A DNA stretch of 64,000 nt from Sphingomonas sp. UNC305MFCol5.2 (GCF_000712135.1 NZ_JOOE01000001.1:744001-808000), one strand, 5' to 3'. Counted from the first letter of the stretch, positions 43,628 through 52,706 are shown. Program-made: numbers and translations. Notes: generated by a model not told the origin, from the letters alone.

Positions 43628-46134
43628 GCGATTTCCTCCAGACGGGGTTTGAATGCGGCCATGTGCGCATGTTGTTCGCGTTCCTCGCCCGAGGCGCGCT
43701 CGGCCCAGGGATCGTCCTGGCTGAAGGTCTGCGAGTACCAGAAGCGCGCGGCGAGCGCGTCGCGGAGCTCGGCATCCTCGACGATGCGGTCCTTGACGTA
43801 CTGGAGCCCGACCCGCTCGATCCACGGCGCGGTGCGCTCGAGATAGCGCGCTTCCTCGCGGTAGAGCTGCACGAAGGCGGCGGCGTAATGCATCGCCTCC
43901 TCCTCGGTCGCGACCTTCACCAGCAGGTCGGTCGCGCGGACATGGATGCCGCCGTTTCCGCCGACATGGAGTTCGTAGCCCGAATCGACGCAGACCACGC
44001 CGAAATCCTTGATCGTCGCCTCGGCGCAGTTCCGCGGACAGCCCGAGACCGCCATCTTGAACTTGTGCGGCATCCAGCTGCCCCAGAAGCCGCGCTCAAG
44101 CTTGACGCCGAGGCCGGTCGAATCCTGCGTGCCGAAGCGGCACCATTCGGAGCCGACGCAGGTCTTCACGGTGCGCAACGCCTTGCCATAGGCATGGCCC
44201 GAGACCATCCCGGCGGCGTTGAGATCGGCCCAGACCGCGGGCAGATCCTCCTTCTTGATCCCGAAAATGTCGAGCCGCTGGCCGCCGGTCACCTTGACCA
44301 TCGGCGCATTGTATTTCTCGACCACGTCGGCGATCGCGCGCAGCTCGGTGGGGTTGGTCAGCCCGCCCCACATCCGCGGGACGACCGAATAGGTGCCGTC
44401 CTTCTGGATGTTGGCGTGCATGCGCTCGTTGACGAAGCGGCTCTGCTGGTCGTCGACATATTCGCCCGGCAATGCGCAGAGCAGATAGTAATTGAGCGCC
44501 GGCCGGCACGAAGAGCACCCGTCGGGCGTCGACCAGTGCAGCTTCTGCATCACTTCGGGGATCGAGCGCATGCCCTGCGCGACGATCTCGCGGCGGACGT
44601 CGTCATGGCCGAAGCTCGTGCACTTGCACATCGTCTTCGGCCCGGCCTGGACTTCGTCGCCGAGCGTCAGCGCGAGGAGATTCTCGACCAGCCCGGTGCA
44701 CGAGCCGCAGCTCGCCGAGGCCTTGCAGCCGGTGCGCACCGCATCGAGGCTGCATGCGCCCTTTTCGATGCAGGCGACCACCTGCCCCTTGGAGACGCCG
44801 TTGCAGCCGCAGATCTCGGCATCATCCGAGAGCGCCGCAACGGCCGCCTTAGGGTCCGCCTGCCCACCTCCGGAGGCGAAGGCCTGGCCGAAGATCAGCA
44901 CGTCGCGGAGCTGCGAGACGTCCTCCTGCTTCTTGAGCAAGTCGAAATACCAGCTGCCGTCGGCGGTATCGCCGTAGAGCACGGCGCCGACGATGCGGTC
45001 GTCCTTGACGACCACGCGCTTGTACACGCCGCGGCTGGCGTCGCGCAGGACGATGTCCTCGGCGCCGTCGCGGCCCGAGAAATCGCCCGCCGAGAAGACG
45101 TCGATCCCCGAGACCTTGAGCTTGGTCGACGTGACCGAGCCCTTGTAGCCGCTATGCTTCTCGACCAGCCCGTCGGCGAGCGCGCGGCACATCTCCCAGA
45201 GCGGCGCGACGAGGCCATAGACCTGCCCGGCATGCTCGACGCATTCGCCGACCGCGAGGACATTGGCGTCGCTGGTCACCATGTGATCGTCGACCTGGAT
45301 GCCGCGGCCGACCGCGAGACCGGCTTCGCGGGCCAAAGCGGTGTTCGGGCGGATGCCGACCGCCATGACCACGAGGCTGGCCGGGATCACCCGGCCGTCC
45401 TTGAGCTTGACGCCTTCGACTGCGTCGGTGCCGAGGATCTCGGCAGTGTCTGCCCCGGTGAGGATCGTCTGGCCGCGCGCTTCGAGCGCCGACTTGAGCA
45501 GCCATCCCGCCGCTTCGTCGAGCTGGCGCTCCATCAAGGTCGGCATCAAATGGAGCACGGTGACCTTCATGCCGCGCAGGCTGAGCCCGTGCGCGGCTTC
45601 TAGCCCGAGCAGGCCGCCGCCGATCACCACGGCGTCGCCGCCCTTGTCGGCCGCAGCCAGCATCGCGTCGACGTCGCTCATGTCGCGGAAGCTGATCACG
45701 CCGGGCAGGTCCTTGCCGGGCACCGGGATGATGAAGGGATCGGAGCCGGTGGCGATCAGCAATTTGTCAAAGCCGAGCGTGCGGCCGCTCCGCGAAGTGA
45801 CTGTCTTGCCGATGCGGTCGATCGCCGTCACGGGGTCGCTGGAGATCAGCTCGATGCCGTTGTCGCGGTACCAGTCATGGCCGTTGATCACGATCTCTTC
45901 GAAGGTCTTCTCGCCCGCGAGCACCGGCGACAGCATGATCCGGTTGTAGTTCACATGCGGTTCGGCGCCGAAGATCGTCACCCGATAGCGGTTCGGGTCA
46001 CGCGCCAGCAGTTCCTCGACCGCACGGCATCCCGCCATGCCGTTGCCGACCACCACCAGATGCTCGCGCCGCACGGGCACTTCGGGTGCCCCTTCCGCCG
46101 CCTCGCCGGTCCAGCCTTCGCCAATCAGCTCCAT
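43624..46134 (-). CDS. nirB: NADH-dependent nitrite reductase large subunit NirB
   Basis: 836 residues. The N-terminal FAD/NADH module shows VVVGNGMAGCRAVEELL and IGGGLLGLEAAHGL. Two BFD-like [2Fe-2S] stretches follow (CGCNGVSKG with CGSCTG, and CKCTSFG with CSSCRPALNYY). The siroheme/[4Fe-4S] half carries TCVGSEWCRFG and GCPRNCAEA. I chose the ATG at 46134, which has GGAG 8 bases upstream. The frame is open to an ATG at 46197, but that stretch is the leader hairpin with its T run and is better read as regulatory RNA. Reduces nitrite to ammonium in the cytoplasm. Confidence 0.94.
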   Translation of the reverse strand: MELIGEGWTGEAAEGAPEVPVRREHLVVVGNGMAGCRAVEELLARDPNRYRVTIFGAEPHVNYNRIMLSPVLAGEKTFEEIVINGHDWYRDNGIELISSDPVTAIDRIGKTVTSRSGRTLGFDKLLIATGSDPFIIPVPGKDLPGVISFRDMSDVDAMLAAADKGGDAVVIGGGLLGLEAAHGLSLRGMKVTVLHLMPTLMERQLDEAAGWLLKSALEARGQTILTGADTAEILGTDAVEGVKLKDGRVIPASLVVMAVGIRPNTALAREAGLAVGRGIQVDDHMVTSDANVLAVGECVEHAGQVYGLVAPLWEMCRALADGLVEKHSGYKGSVTSTKLKVSGIDVFSAGDFSGRDGAEDIVLRDASRGVYKRVVVKDDRIVGAVLYGDTADGSWYFDLLKKQEDVSQLRDVLIFGQAFASGGGQADPKAAVAALSDDAEICGCNGVSKGQVVACIEKGACSLDAVRTGCKASASCGSCTGLVENLLALTLGDEVQAGPKTMCKCTSFGHDDVRREIVAQGMRSIPEVMQKLHWSTPDGCSSCRPALNYYLLCALPGEYVDDQQSRFVNERMHANIQKDGTYSVVPRMWGGLTNPTELRAIADVVEKYNAPMVKVTGGQRLDIFGIKKEDLPAVWADLNAAGMVSGHAYGKALRTVKTCVGSEWCRFGTQDSTGLGVKLERGFWGSWMPHKFKMAVSGCPRNCAEATIKDFGVVCVDSGYELHVGGNGGIHVRATDLLVKVATEEEAMHYAAAFVQLYREEARYLERTAPWIERVGLQYVKDRIVEDAELRDALAARFWYSQTFSQDDPWAERASGEEREQHAHMAAFKPRLEEIA

Positions 46135-46152
46135 GCCCAAACTCCAGAACGC

Positions 46153-46206
46153 AAAAAGGCCGCCATGCGGGCCGTCGGAGAGTTCCGACGCCTGCATGGC
46201 GGCCTT
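46153..46206 (-). promoter_or_regulatory. Terminator-like leader hairpin before nirB (likely NasT target)
   Basis: On the reverse strand, AAGGCCGCCATGC pairs perfectly with GCATGGCGGCCTT (46156-46206) and is followed by TTTTT, a classic intrinsic terminator. It stands in front of nirB rather than after a gene. Inside it a second hairpin, CGTCGG, hexaloop AACTCT, CCGACG (46173-46190), is nested. Hexaloop hairpins are what ANTAR antiterminators bind, and nasT is in the same cluster. Confidence 0.7.
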
Positions 46207-46360
46207 GCCAATTCACCCTGACCGGCAATTGCCGATCGATGCACCACCGGTTCCCGACCTTGGGAGCGGCAGCTATGTCTCGTTCGGGCGCCCTTGCCCG
46301 ATCAGCGCCATGATGCTGATTCGCGCGAACGAGTTCAAGTGCGAATTTTGCATTGCAGCA

Positions 46361-47560
46361 TTAAAGCGCCCAATCGAGCTGCAACCACAGCCTGCGCGTA
46401 TCGGTGGCGAACAGGTCCGCATTGTAATCGGCGTAGCGCACCGACAGCGTCGTCTTGCCCAATTTGCCGCTGGCGAGCAGATCGAGCTCGTTGCCATAAT
46501 GGCGCATCAGCCGGTCGCTCTCGAAGCGATGATAGACCGCCTGCAGCGACACGCCCTTGAACGGCCCCGCCGCCTTCCACCCATAGCCCAGGCTGCCGTA
46601 GAGATCGCGCACGCCGTCCGGCGGAGTGGTCAGCAGCTTGTCGGCCCAGCCCTGGAACTTGAAATTGGTGCCGAGCGGGAACTGGAACGAGGTCAACGCC
46701 ACGCCCTTGTCGGCGCCGAGGACTTCATAGCCCGCACCCAATTTGGCCCCCGACACTTCCAGCCCGGCATCGAGCAGATAATAGTCCGCGCGATAATCGT
46801 TGGGATTGCGGCCATATTCGGACTGGGTCGCGTAGCTCGCCTGGTACGATAGCTTCGCCGCCGCCGACAGCTTCTGCGCGCCTGCCAGCCGCACGCCATA
46901 GCTCTGGTTCGACAGCCGATAGCCCTGCACCACGGCCTCGTCCTGATCGATCAGATAGGCAAAGCCGGTGAGGGTCCCGACCGGCGTCGCGTACGACAGA
47001 TTGGCGAAGATATTGTCGCCCCCGATACCCGGTTGGCGCGCGCCGATGCCCTCGACGCCCCAGATCGTCCGCACGTCCCAGGCATAGCTGACATCGGCCT
47101 TGAGCCCCTTGAGCGGCGTCAGTTCCAGCCGCACCGCATCGAAGGTCTGGGCATTCTGGCGGAAAGGGCCGTTCCCGACGAAGCGCTCGTCGTCGAGTGC
47201 GATCCGCTGCCGCCCGGCCGTGACCGCGAACGCCTTGGTCTTGTACTGGAGCTGGGCGCGGTAGAGCGCGATATTTTCCGGATCCGCCACCAGCGGCCGC
47301 GTCGCGGCGCCGTGGAGCCCGTCATAATAATCGTCGATCACTGCCATTGTGCCCTGCGCTTCGACCAGTGCGGTCCACGGCCCGGTCGAGGCTTGCACGC
47401 CCGCACGCACCCGCACCGTGAGTGCCTCGGCATCCTGGGCGAGCCCGTCCTGCTCGACATGCTCGTAGCGGGCACGCGCCTCGGCGAGCGGCTTGATCTC
47501 CTGGGCACAAGCGGGCCCCGCGGCGACCAAAGCGGTCGCCGTAAACAACGTGAATTTCAT
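46361..47560 (-). CDS. Outer-membrane channel protein (alginate-export/porin-like)
   Basis: 399 residues with a signal peptide (MKFTLFTATALVAAGPACAQ) and a predicted beta-barrel made of alternating strands throughout (YRAQLQYKTKAFAVTAGRQ, GVRLAGAQKLSAAAKLSYQ, LWLQLDWAL at the end). The family looks like the alginate-export type of porin. Here it lies between narK and nirB, so it probably lets nitrate or nitrite through the outer membrane; this is inferred from position only. The start at 47560 follows a frame extension that lacks a signal sequence. Confidence 0.8.
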   Translation of the reverse strand: MKFTLFTATALVAAGPACAQEIKPLAEARARYEHVEQDGLAQDAEALTVRVRAGVQASTGPWTALVEAQGTMAVIDDYYDGLHGAATRPLVADPENIALYRAQLQYKTKAFAVTAGRQRIALDDERFVGNGPFRQNAQTFDAVRLELTPLKGLKADVSYAWDVRTIWGVEGIGARQPGIGGDNIFANLSYATPVGTLTGFAYLIDQDEAVVQGYRLSNQSYGVRLAGAQKLSAAAKLSYQASYATQSEYGRNPNDYRADYYLLDAGLEVSGAKLGAGYEVLGADKGVALTSFQFPLGTNFKFQGWADKLLTTPPDGVRDLYGSLGYGWKAAGPFKGVSLQAVYHRFESDRLMRHYGNELDLLASGKLGKTTLSVRYADYNADLFATDTRRLWLQLDWAL

Positions 47561-47609
47561 GTCGGTCCCCTTATGCGGGACGGAGGCCAGGCCCCCGTCC
47601 CTCACAGTT

Positions 47610-48884
47610 TCAGATACGCGCGCCGCTGGTCCAGGTCGAGCGCCAGCGCGCCTTGACCAGGATCAGTCCGGCCAGCGCCACCAGTGCCAGCCCTGCGAAG
47701 ATCAGGAACCCCGCAGAGAAGCTTCCGGTGAGCTGCTTGGCGAAGCCCAGCGACGAGGCGAGATAGAAGCCGCCGATGCCGCCGGCCATGCCGACGAGCC
47801 CGGTCATCACGCCGATCTCGGCCTGGAAGCGCTGGGGGACGAGCTGGAACACCGATCCGTTGCCCGTGCCGAGCGCGAGCATCGCGAGGACGAACAGGGC
47901 AAGTGCGCTCGCCACCGTGGGCGCCGCGCTAACCCCCGCCAGCGCAAGCGCCGCGACGACGAACACGGCCGACAGCGCCTTCACGCCGCCGATCCGGTCG
48001 GCCAGCGCGCCGCCCAGCGGCCGCACCAGCGATCCGGCGAACACGCAGGCCGCAGTGCAATAGCCCGCAGTGATCGTGGTCAGCCCGAACCGGTCGGTGA
48101 AGTAGATCGGCAGCGACGCCGCCAGCCCGACGAACCCGCCGAAGGTCACCGCGTAGAAGCCCATCAGCCACCATGCGTCGGGCGTCTTGAGCGGCTGGAA
48201 ATAGGCCGTCAGGTTCTTGGGCGCGGGCGCATTGGGCGCATCCTTCGCCATGAACATGTATGCGACGAAGACGATCGCCAGCGGAATGCAGGCCAGCCCC
48301 AGCACCGAATTCCACCCGAAGAGCTTGGCGAGCGTCGGCGCGAACAAGGCGGCGAGCACGGTGCCCGAATTGCCCATGCCGGCGAGGCCCATCGCCTTGC
48401 CCTGATGCTCCGGCGGGTACCAGCGGCTGGCCAGCGGCAAGGCGATCGCGAAGCTGGCCCCGGCGAAACCGAGGATCACGCCCAGTGCTAGCGTGCCGGC
48501 GAAGCTGTTCACGCCCATGACCCAGGCGACGAACAGGCCGACGATGACGATGACCTGGCTGATCGCCCCGGCGCGCTTGGGTCCGATCCGATCGACCAGC
48601 AGCCCGTTGACGACGCGCAGCAGGGCCCCCGCCAAGGTCGGCGTCGCCACCATCAGTCCCTTTTGCGCCGCAGTCAGGTGCAGCGTCTTGGCGATCTCCG
48701 GCGCGAGCGGCCCGAGCAGCACCCAGACCATGAACGCCAGATCGAAATAAAGGAACGCCGCGATCAACGTCGGCGTGTGTCCCGATTCCCAGAAGCTCGA
48801 CTTCGCCCGGGCCGGCCGCGGATCCACGTCCGCGCCACCCCCGGCATAATCGAAACCTTCGCGCATCAGTTCTGCAATCTTCAT
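47610..48884 (-). CDS. narK: NarK/NasA-type nitrate/nitrite MFS transporter
   Basis: 424 residues with twelve predicted membrane helices. Signature segments of the nitrate/nitrite porter family are visible: FWVLLGPLAPEI-like FMVWVLLGPLAPEI, GFAGASFAIALPLASRWYPPEHQG in helix 5 and GTGNGSVFQLVPQRFQ in helix 11, the two nitrate signature regions. The ATG at 48884 has GGGGAG upstream and follows a leader hairpin. The porin-type gene follows after 49 bases. It brings nitrate into the cell for NasA. Confidence 0.93.
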   Translation of the reverse strand: MKIAELMREGFDYAGGGADVDPRPARAKSSFWESGHTPTLIAAFLYFDLAFMVWVLLGPLAPEIAKTLHLTAAQKGLMVATPTLAGALLRVVNGLLVDRIGPKRAGAISQVIVIVGLFVAWVMGVNSFAGTLALGVILGFAGASFAIALPLASRWYPPEHQGKAMGLAGMGNSGTVLAALFAPTLAKLFGWNSVLGLACIPLAIVFVAYMFMAKDAPNAPAPKNLTAYFQPLKTPDAWWLMGFYAVTFGGFVGLAASLPIYFTDRFGLTTITAGYCTAACVFAGSLVRPLGGALADRIGGVKALSAVFVVAALALAGVSAAPTVASALALFVLAMLALGTGNGSVFQLVPQRFQAEIGVMTGLVGMAGGIGGFYLASSLGFAKQLTGSFSAGFLIFAGLALVALAGLILVKARWRSTWTSGARI

Positions 48885-48917
48885 CGCCCGAACTCCCCAA
48901 ATGCCCTTGCGGGCACG

Positions 48918-48968
48918 AAAAAAGCCGCCTCCGGCCTCATGCACATGCAGGGACCGGACAGCGGCTTT
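48918..48968 (-). promoter_or_regulatory. Terminator-like leader hairpin before narK (likely NasT target)
   Basis: On the reverse strand AAAGCCGC pairs with GCGGCTTT and is followed by a run of T (48918-48923), with an inner CCGG...CCGG stem. Like the hairpin before nirB, it precedes a coding region, so it should act as an attenuator. Further upstream on the reverse strand, a small stem ACGCG, loop ATGTAG, CGCGT could be the first of the two hairpins ANTAR proteins use. Confidence 0.65.
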
Positions 48969-49093
48969 GCTGATGATATTGGGGAAGGCCGTCCCGGCGC
49001 TGGGCCAGCCCTCCATGGACGCGCTACATCGCGTGTCGGTTCATACGTTCATCATCCAGAAACATTTCGCAAGTGCAAAAAACTTATCTGTGA

Positions 49094-50299
49094 TTAGCGC
49101 GCAAGTGCAGCAAGGTATCCGCCGATATCGTCTGGATCGAACACCGCGCCATCGAAGAAGCGGTCCGGACCGAGCGTGAGCGCCCCCTGATGGGCACCCA
49201 CCGGCAGCGGCGCTGCCAGCGCGCCTTCAACCTTCATGCTCGCTCCGGGCATCGGCAGCCCCGCTCCGCCCAGCGCGCGGCGGTAGATGTCGGGCCGGAA
49301 TACGTTTGCGGCCTGGCGCTCGATGGCGGCGTCGGACTTGACCATCCCCCAGCGCACGAGCTGCGAATAGATCCACAGCGCCTGGCTCCGCCACGGAAAG
49401 CCCGCGGCCTCGCGGTGAAACAACAGGAAGTCGGGAATCTCGACCGGCGCGTTGCCGCGGCGCAGCACAAACCGGCCGCTCAGCGCAGTCATGATCCATT
49501 CGGCCGGCTGACCGACATGTTCCGGCCGCTCGAGCAATTGCGCCAGTTCCTCGCGATTCGCCGGATCGTCGCACCACGCCGCGGCATGCGATACCGCGAC
49601 CAGCAGCCGATCGACCGTTTCGGCATTGTTCTCCATCCAGTCGGTACGCATCGCGAGCACCTTCTCGACGCCGCGCCGCCAGATGTTCACGCCTGCGGCG
49701 ATGATTTCGCCCACGCCCTCGGCCACCGCGACGCTGTTCCACGGCTCGCCGGCGATGAATCCGTCTATCTCGCCCAGCCGCAACGCCTCGACCATGAACG
49801 AAGGCGGCAGCACGCGCAGGCTCACGTCGCGGTCGGGATCCACGCCGGCATAAGCAAGCCAATAGCGCAGCATCAGCGCATGGCTGGAGAAGCGATGGAC
49901 CACCCCGATCACCGGCTTGCGCCGGTAGAGCCCGATCGCATTGGCAAAGTCGTGCGCCGTCGCCACCGGATCCTGCACGCGCGTCGCAGGCTCCGGATCG
50001 AGCGCCAGCGCGAATTCGGGCGTCATCACCAGTGCGTTGCCGTTGACGTTGAGCTTGAACGGCGCCGAGAGGGCCGCGGGATGCTGGCTGAGGCCGAGAT
50101 TCACGGCGATGGCGAGCGGCGCGAGCATGTGTGCCGCCTGCACCTGCCCGTAGACCAGCCGATCCCGCAGGGTCGCCCAGGACGTGGTGCGCACCAGGCT
50201 GAGGTCGATCCCCTGCGCTTCGGCAAAGCCCTTCGCCCGCGCGGCGACCAGCGGCGCGCTGTCGGTGAGCGGGAGGAAGGCAATCGATAGCGGCGTCAT
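49094..50299 (-). CDS. nasS: Nitrate sensor NasS (NrtA/CmpA-like binding protein)
   Basis: 401 residues with the fold of ABC-type nitrate-binding proteins (LSIAFLPLTDSAPLVAARAKGF, AHMLAPLAIAVNLG, FIAGEPWNSVAVAEG) but no signal peptide, so it stays in the cytoplasm. In characterised systems NasS binds NasT and frees it when nitrate or nitrite is present. The ATG at 50299 overlaps the nasT stop by 4 bases. This pairing with an ANTAR protein makes the assignment firm. Confidence 0.92.
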   Translation of the reverse strand: MTPLSIAFLPLTDSAPLVAARAKGFAEAQGIDLSLVRTTSWATLRDRLVYGQVQAAHMLAPLAIAVNLGLSQHPAALSAPFKLNVNGNALVMTPEFALALDPEPATRVQDPVATAHDFANAIGLYRRKPVIGVVHRFSSHALMLRYWLAYAGVDPDRDVSLRVLPPSFMVEALRLGEIDGFIAGEPWNSVAVAEGVGEIIAAGVNIWRRGVEKVLAMRTDWMENNAETVDRLLVAVSHAAAWCDDPANREELAQLLERPEHVGQPAEWIMTALSGRFVLRRGNAPVEIPDFLLFHREAAGFPWRSQALWIYSQLVRWGMVKSDAAIERQAANVFRPDIYRRALGGAGLPMPGASMKVEGALAAPLPVGAHQGALTLGPDRFFDGAVFDPDDIGGYLAALAR

Positions 50300-50877
50300 G
50301 GCTGCCCCCCGAGCAGGCTGTGGGCGGTGATCAGTGCCTCGGCCACCTCGGCGATGCGCTTGCTCTGGCTCATCGCGGTCGAGCGCAGTAGCGTATAGGC
50401 TTCGGGCTCGGACAGCCCGCGCGTCTGCATCAATATCGCCTTGGCGCGATCAATCGTCTTGCGATCGGCCAGCGCGGTCCGTGCCTCGTCGAGCTCGCTC
50501 TGCATCCGGGCAAAGGCATTGAAGCGCCGGATCGCGAGATCGAGGATCGGCTTCACGCGATCCTTGCGCAGCCCATCGACGACATAGGCCGATACCCCGG
50601 CATCGATCGCCGCGCCGATCATCGCATCGTCGGACTGATCGACGAACATCGCGATCGGCCGGGCCAGCGCACGGCTGACCGCGAGCATCTCCTCCAGCGT
50701 GTCGCGGCTCGGGCTGCCGAGATCCATCAGCACCACGTCGGGCGCCATCCGCTCGATCTTCGCCACGAAGGCGCCCTGCGGCGGCACGACATGCAAATCG
50801 TCATAGCCCGCGTCCCGAAGCCCTTCCTCGAGCACGGTCGCGCGCAAGCCGCTGTCGTCGACGATCACGATCCGCAA
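50296..50877 (-). CDS. nasT: ANTAR-domain antiterminator NasT
   Basis: 193 residues. The N-terminal receiver-like domain (RIVIVDDSGLRATVLEEGL, DVVLMDLGSPS) is followed by a helical linker and a C-terminal ANTAR RNA-binding domain (LADRKTIDRAKAILMQTRGLSEPEAYTLLRSTAM). It should bind the leader RNAs upstream of narK and nirB and prevent termination. The start is TTG at 50877, with GGGAAAG about 7 bases upstream; no ATG fits. A 9-bp hairpin (50897-50921) lies just ahead of it. Confidence 0.92.
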   Translation of the reverse strand: MRIVIVDDSGLRATVLEEGLRDAGYDDLHVVPPQGAFVAKIERMAPDVVLMDLGSPSRDTLEEMLAVSRALARPIAMFVDQSDDAMIGAAIDAGVSAYVVDGLRKDRVKPILDLAIRRFNAFARMQSELDEARTALADRKTIDRAKAILMQTRGLSEPEAYTLLRSTAMSQSKRIAEVAEALITAHSLLGGQP

Positions 50878-50896
50878 GAACGCACTTTCCCAAGAG

Positions 50897-50921
50897 CCGC
50901 GCGCCTAATGCAGGCGCGCGG
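50897..50921. terminator. GC-rich hairpin between the MHS transporter and nasT
   Basis: CCGCGCGCC pairs perfectly with GGCGCGCGG around a 7-base loop. It has no T run. It may end the transporter transcript or lie in the nasT leader. Confidence 0.45.
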
Positions 50922-50930
50922 CGACGCCGG

Positions 50931-52604
50931 TCAATCGTCGATCGAGCGCTTGTGAGTCTCGGGGAGCAGGAAGAGGCCCACCAACAGCGTCACGATCGCC
51001 GCGACCACAGGATACCAGAGACCGTAGTAAATGTCCCCGGTCGCCGCGACCATCGCGAACGCGGTCGCCGGCAGGAAGCCGCCGAACCAGCCATTGCCGA
51101 TATGATATGGCAGCGACATAGACGTGTAGCGGATGCGGCTGGGGAAGAGTTCGACGAGCATCGCCGCGATCGGGCCGTAGACCATCGTCACCAGCAGCAC
51201 GAGCGCAGTCAGCACCGCCACGACCATCGGCTTGTTGATCGCGGCGGGATCGGCTTTCGCCGGATAGCCGGCTTCCGCCAGCGCCGCCTTGGCCGCATCC
51301 TGGAAATCGGCGATGCCGATCGTCGCGACGGCGCCTTCGGTCAGCACTTCCTTGCGCGGATCATAGACGGGAATCCGCTGCGCGCCGATCTGCACCATGG
51401 CGGTCGTGCCCGCCGGCGCCTCGACATTGCGATAGCCGATGCCCTGCTTGGCGAGGAACGCCTTGGCGATGTCGCAGCTCGAGCGATCGAACTTGTTCTT
51501 GCCGATCGGATCGAACTGGAACGAGCATTCGGCGGGATCGGCGGTGACGGTCACCGGCGCGTCGCGCTGTGCATGCGCAAGCGCCGGGTTGGCGGCTTCG
51601 GTGAGCATGCCGAACAGCGGGAAATAGCTTGCCGCCGCGATCGCGCAGCCCGCGAGGATGATCGGCTTGCGCCCGATCCGGTCGCTCAGCCAGCCGAAGA
51701 AGACGAAGAAGGGCGTGCCGATCGCCAGCGCGATCGCGATCAGGATGTTGGTCGTCCAGCCATCGACCTTCAGCGTCTTCTCAAGGAAGAACAAAGCGTA
51801 GAACTGGCCGGTGTACCAGACCACCGCCTGCCCCACGACCGCGCCGAACAAGGCGATCAGCACGACGCGGAGGTTGCCCCATTGGCCGAACGCCTCGGTC
51901 AGTGGCGCCTTGGACGTGGTGCCTTCGTCCTTCATCTTCTGGAACACCGGGCTCTCGTTGAGCTGGAGCCGGATCCACAGCGAAACGCCGAGCAGGATGA
52001 TCGAGACGATGAACGGCACGCGCCAGCCCCAGTCGCCGAACGCTTCCTCGCCGATGATCGAGCGAGTGCCGATCACGACGAGCAGGGCTGCGAACAGCCC
52101 GAGCGTCGCCGTGGTCTGGATCCAGCTGGTATAGAGCCCGCGCTTGTCGTTGGGGGCATGCTCGGCGACATAGGTCGCGGCGCCGCCATATTCGCCGCCC
52201 AGCGCAAGGCCCTGCGCCAGTCGCAGCACGATCAGGATCACCGGCGCGGCGACGCCGATCGAGGCGTAGCTGGGCAGCAGGCCGACGGTGAAGGTCGAGA
52301 GGCCCATGATCGCCATGGTGACGAGGAAGGTGTTCTTCCGGCCGACGAGATCGCCGATTCGGCCGAACACGAGTGCCCCGAACGGCCGCACCGCGAAGCC
52401 CGCGGCGAAGGCGGCGAGTGCGAAGATGAACCCGGTGGTCTCGTTGACGCCCGAGAAGAACTTGGCGGAGATGATGGTGGCGAGGAGCCCGTAGAGGTAG
52501 AAATCATACCATTCGAACACCGTGCCCAGCGACGATGCCGCGATCACCAGTTTCTCGTTCTGCGTCGCCTGGTGGTGGTCGGGCTGCCCCGCTGCTTCGG
52601 CCAT
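50931..52604 (-). CDS. MHS-family MFS transporter with a large extracytoplasmic insertion
   Basis: 557 residues. The first half is a typical metabolite:H+ symporter (SLGTVFEWYDFYLYG, FGALVFGRIGDLVGRK, GEYGGAATYVAEHAP). After helix 8 (near residue 340) an insertion of about 120 polar residues with two cysteines follows (AECSFQF, SSCDIAKAFL). The last four helices then resume (MVVAVLTALVLLVTMVYGPI). The insertion should lie in the periplasm. The substrate is probably an organic acid or betaine-like compound and is unknown. The ATG at 52604 is preceded by GGGGAG. Confidence 0.88.
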   Translation of the reverse strand: MAEAAGQPDHHQATQNEKLVIAASSLGTVFEWYDFYLYGLLATIISAKFFSGVNETTGFIFALAAFAAGFAVRPFGALVFGRIGDLVGRKNTFLVTMAIMGLSTFTVGLLPSYASIGVAAPVILIVLRLAQGLALGGEYGGAATYVAEHAPNDKRGLYTSWIQTTATLGLFAALLVVIGTRSIIGEEAFGDWGWRVPFIVSIILLGVSLWIRLQLNESPVFQKMKDEGTTSKAPLTEAFGQWGNLRVVLIALFGAVVGQAVVWYTGQFYALFFLEKTLKVDGWTTNILIAIALAIGTPFFVFFGWLSDRIGRKPIILAGCAIAAASYFPLFGMLTEAANPALAHAQRDAPVTVTADPAECSFQFDPIGKNKFDRSSCDIAKAFLAKQGIGYRNVEAPAGTTAMVQIGAQRIPVYDPRKEVLTEGAVATIGIADFQDAAKAALAEAGYPAKADPAAINKPMVVAVLTALVLLVTMVYGPIAAMLVELFPSRIRYTSMSLPYHIGNGWFGGFLPATAFAMVAATGDIYYGLWYPVVAAIVTLLVGLFLLPETHKRSIDD

Positions 52605-52706
52605 GAATCGCTCCCCTTGTTCTGTTATCGCTAACTGACCGCATGCCGACGCGGCCGCAAGCCCCTTGCGCTTCACAGCGGCGGCGCATCGGCCTAAGCA
52701 GCGGCC

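Noticed and set aside
46135..46197. N-terminal extension of NirB starting at the ATG at 46197
   Set aside because: This DNA is a perfect terminator stem with a T run and a nested hairpin, and a good ribosome site lies before the ATG at 46134.
46206..46330. Sigma-54 promoter before nirB
   Set aside because: A TGGC...TGC pair exists, but the GG to GC distance is 12 bases rather than the required 10.
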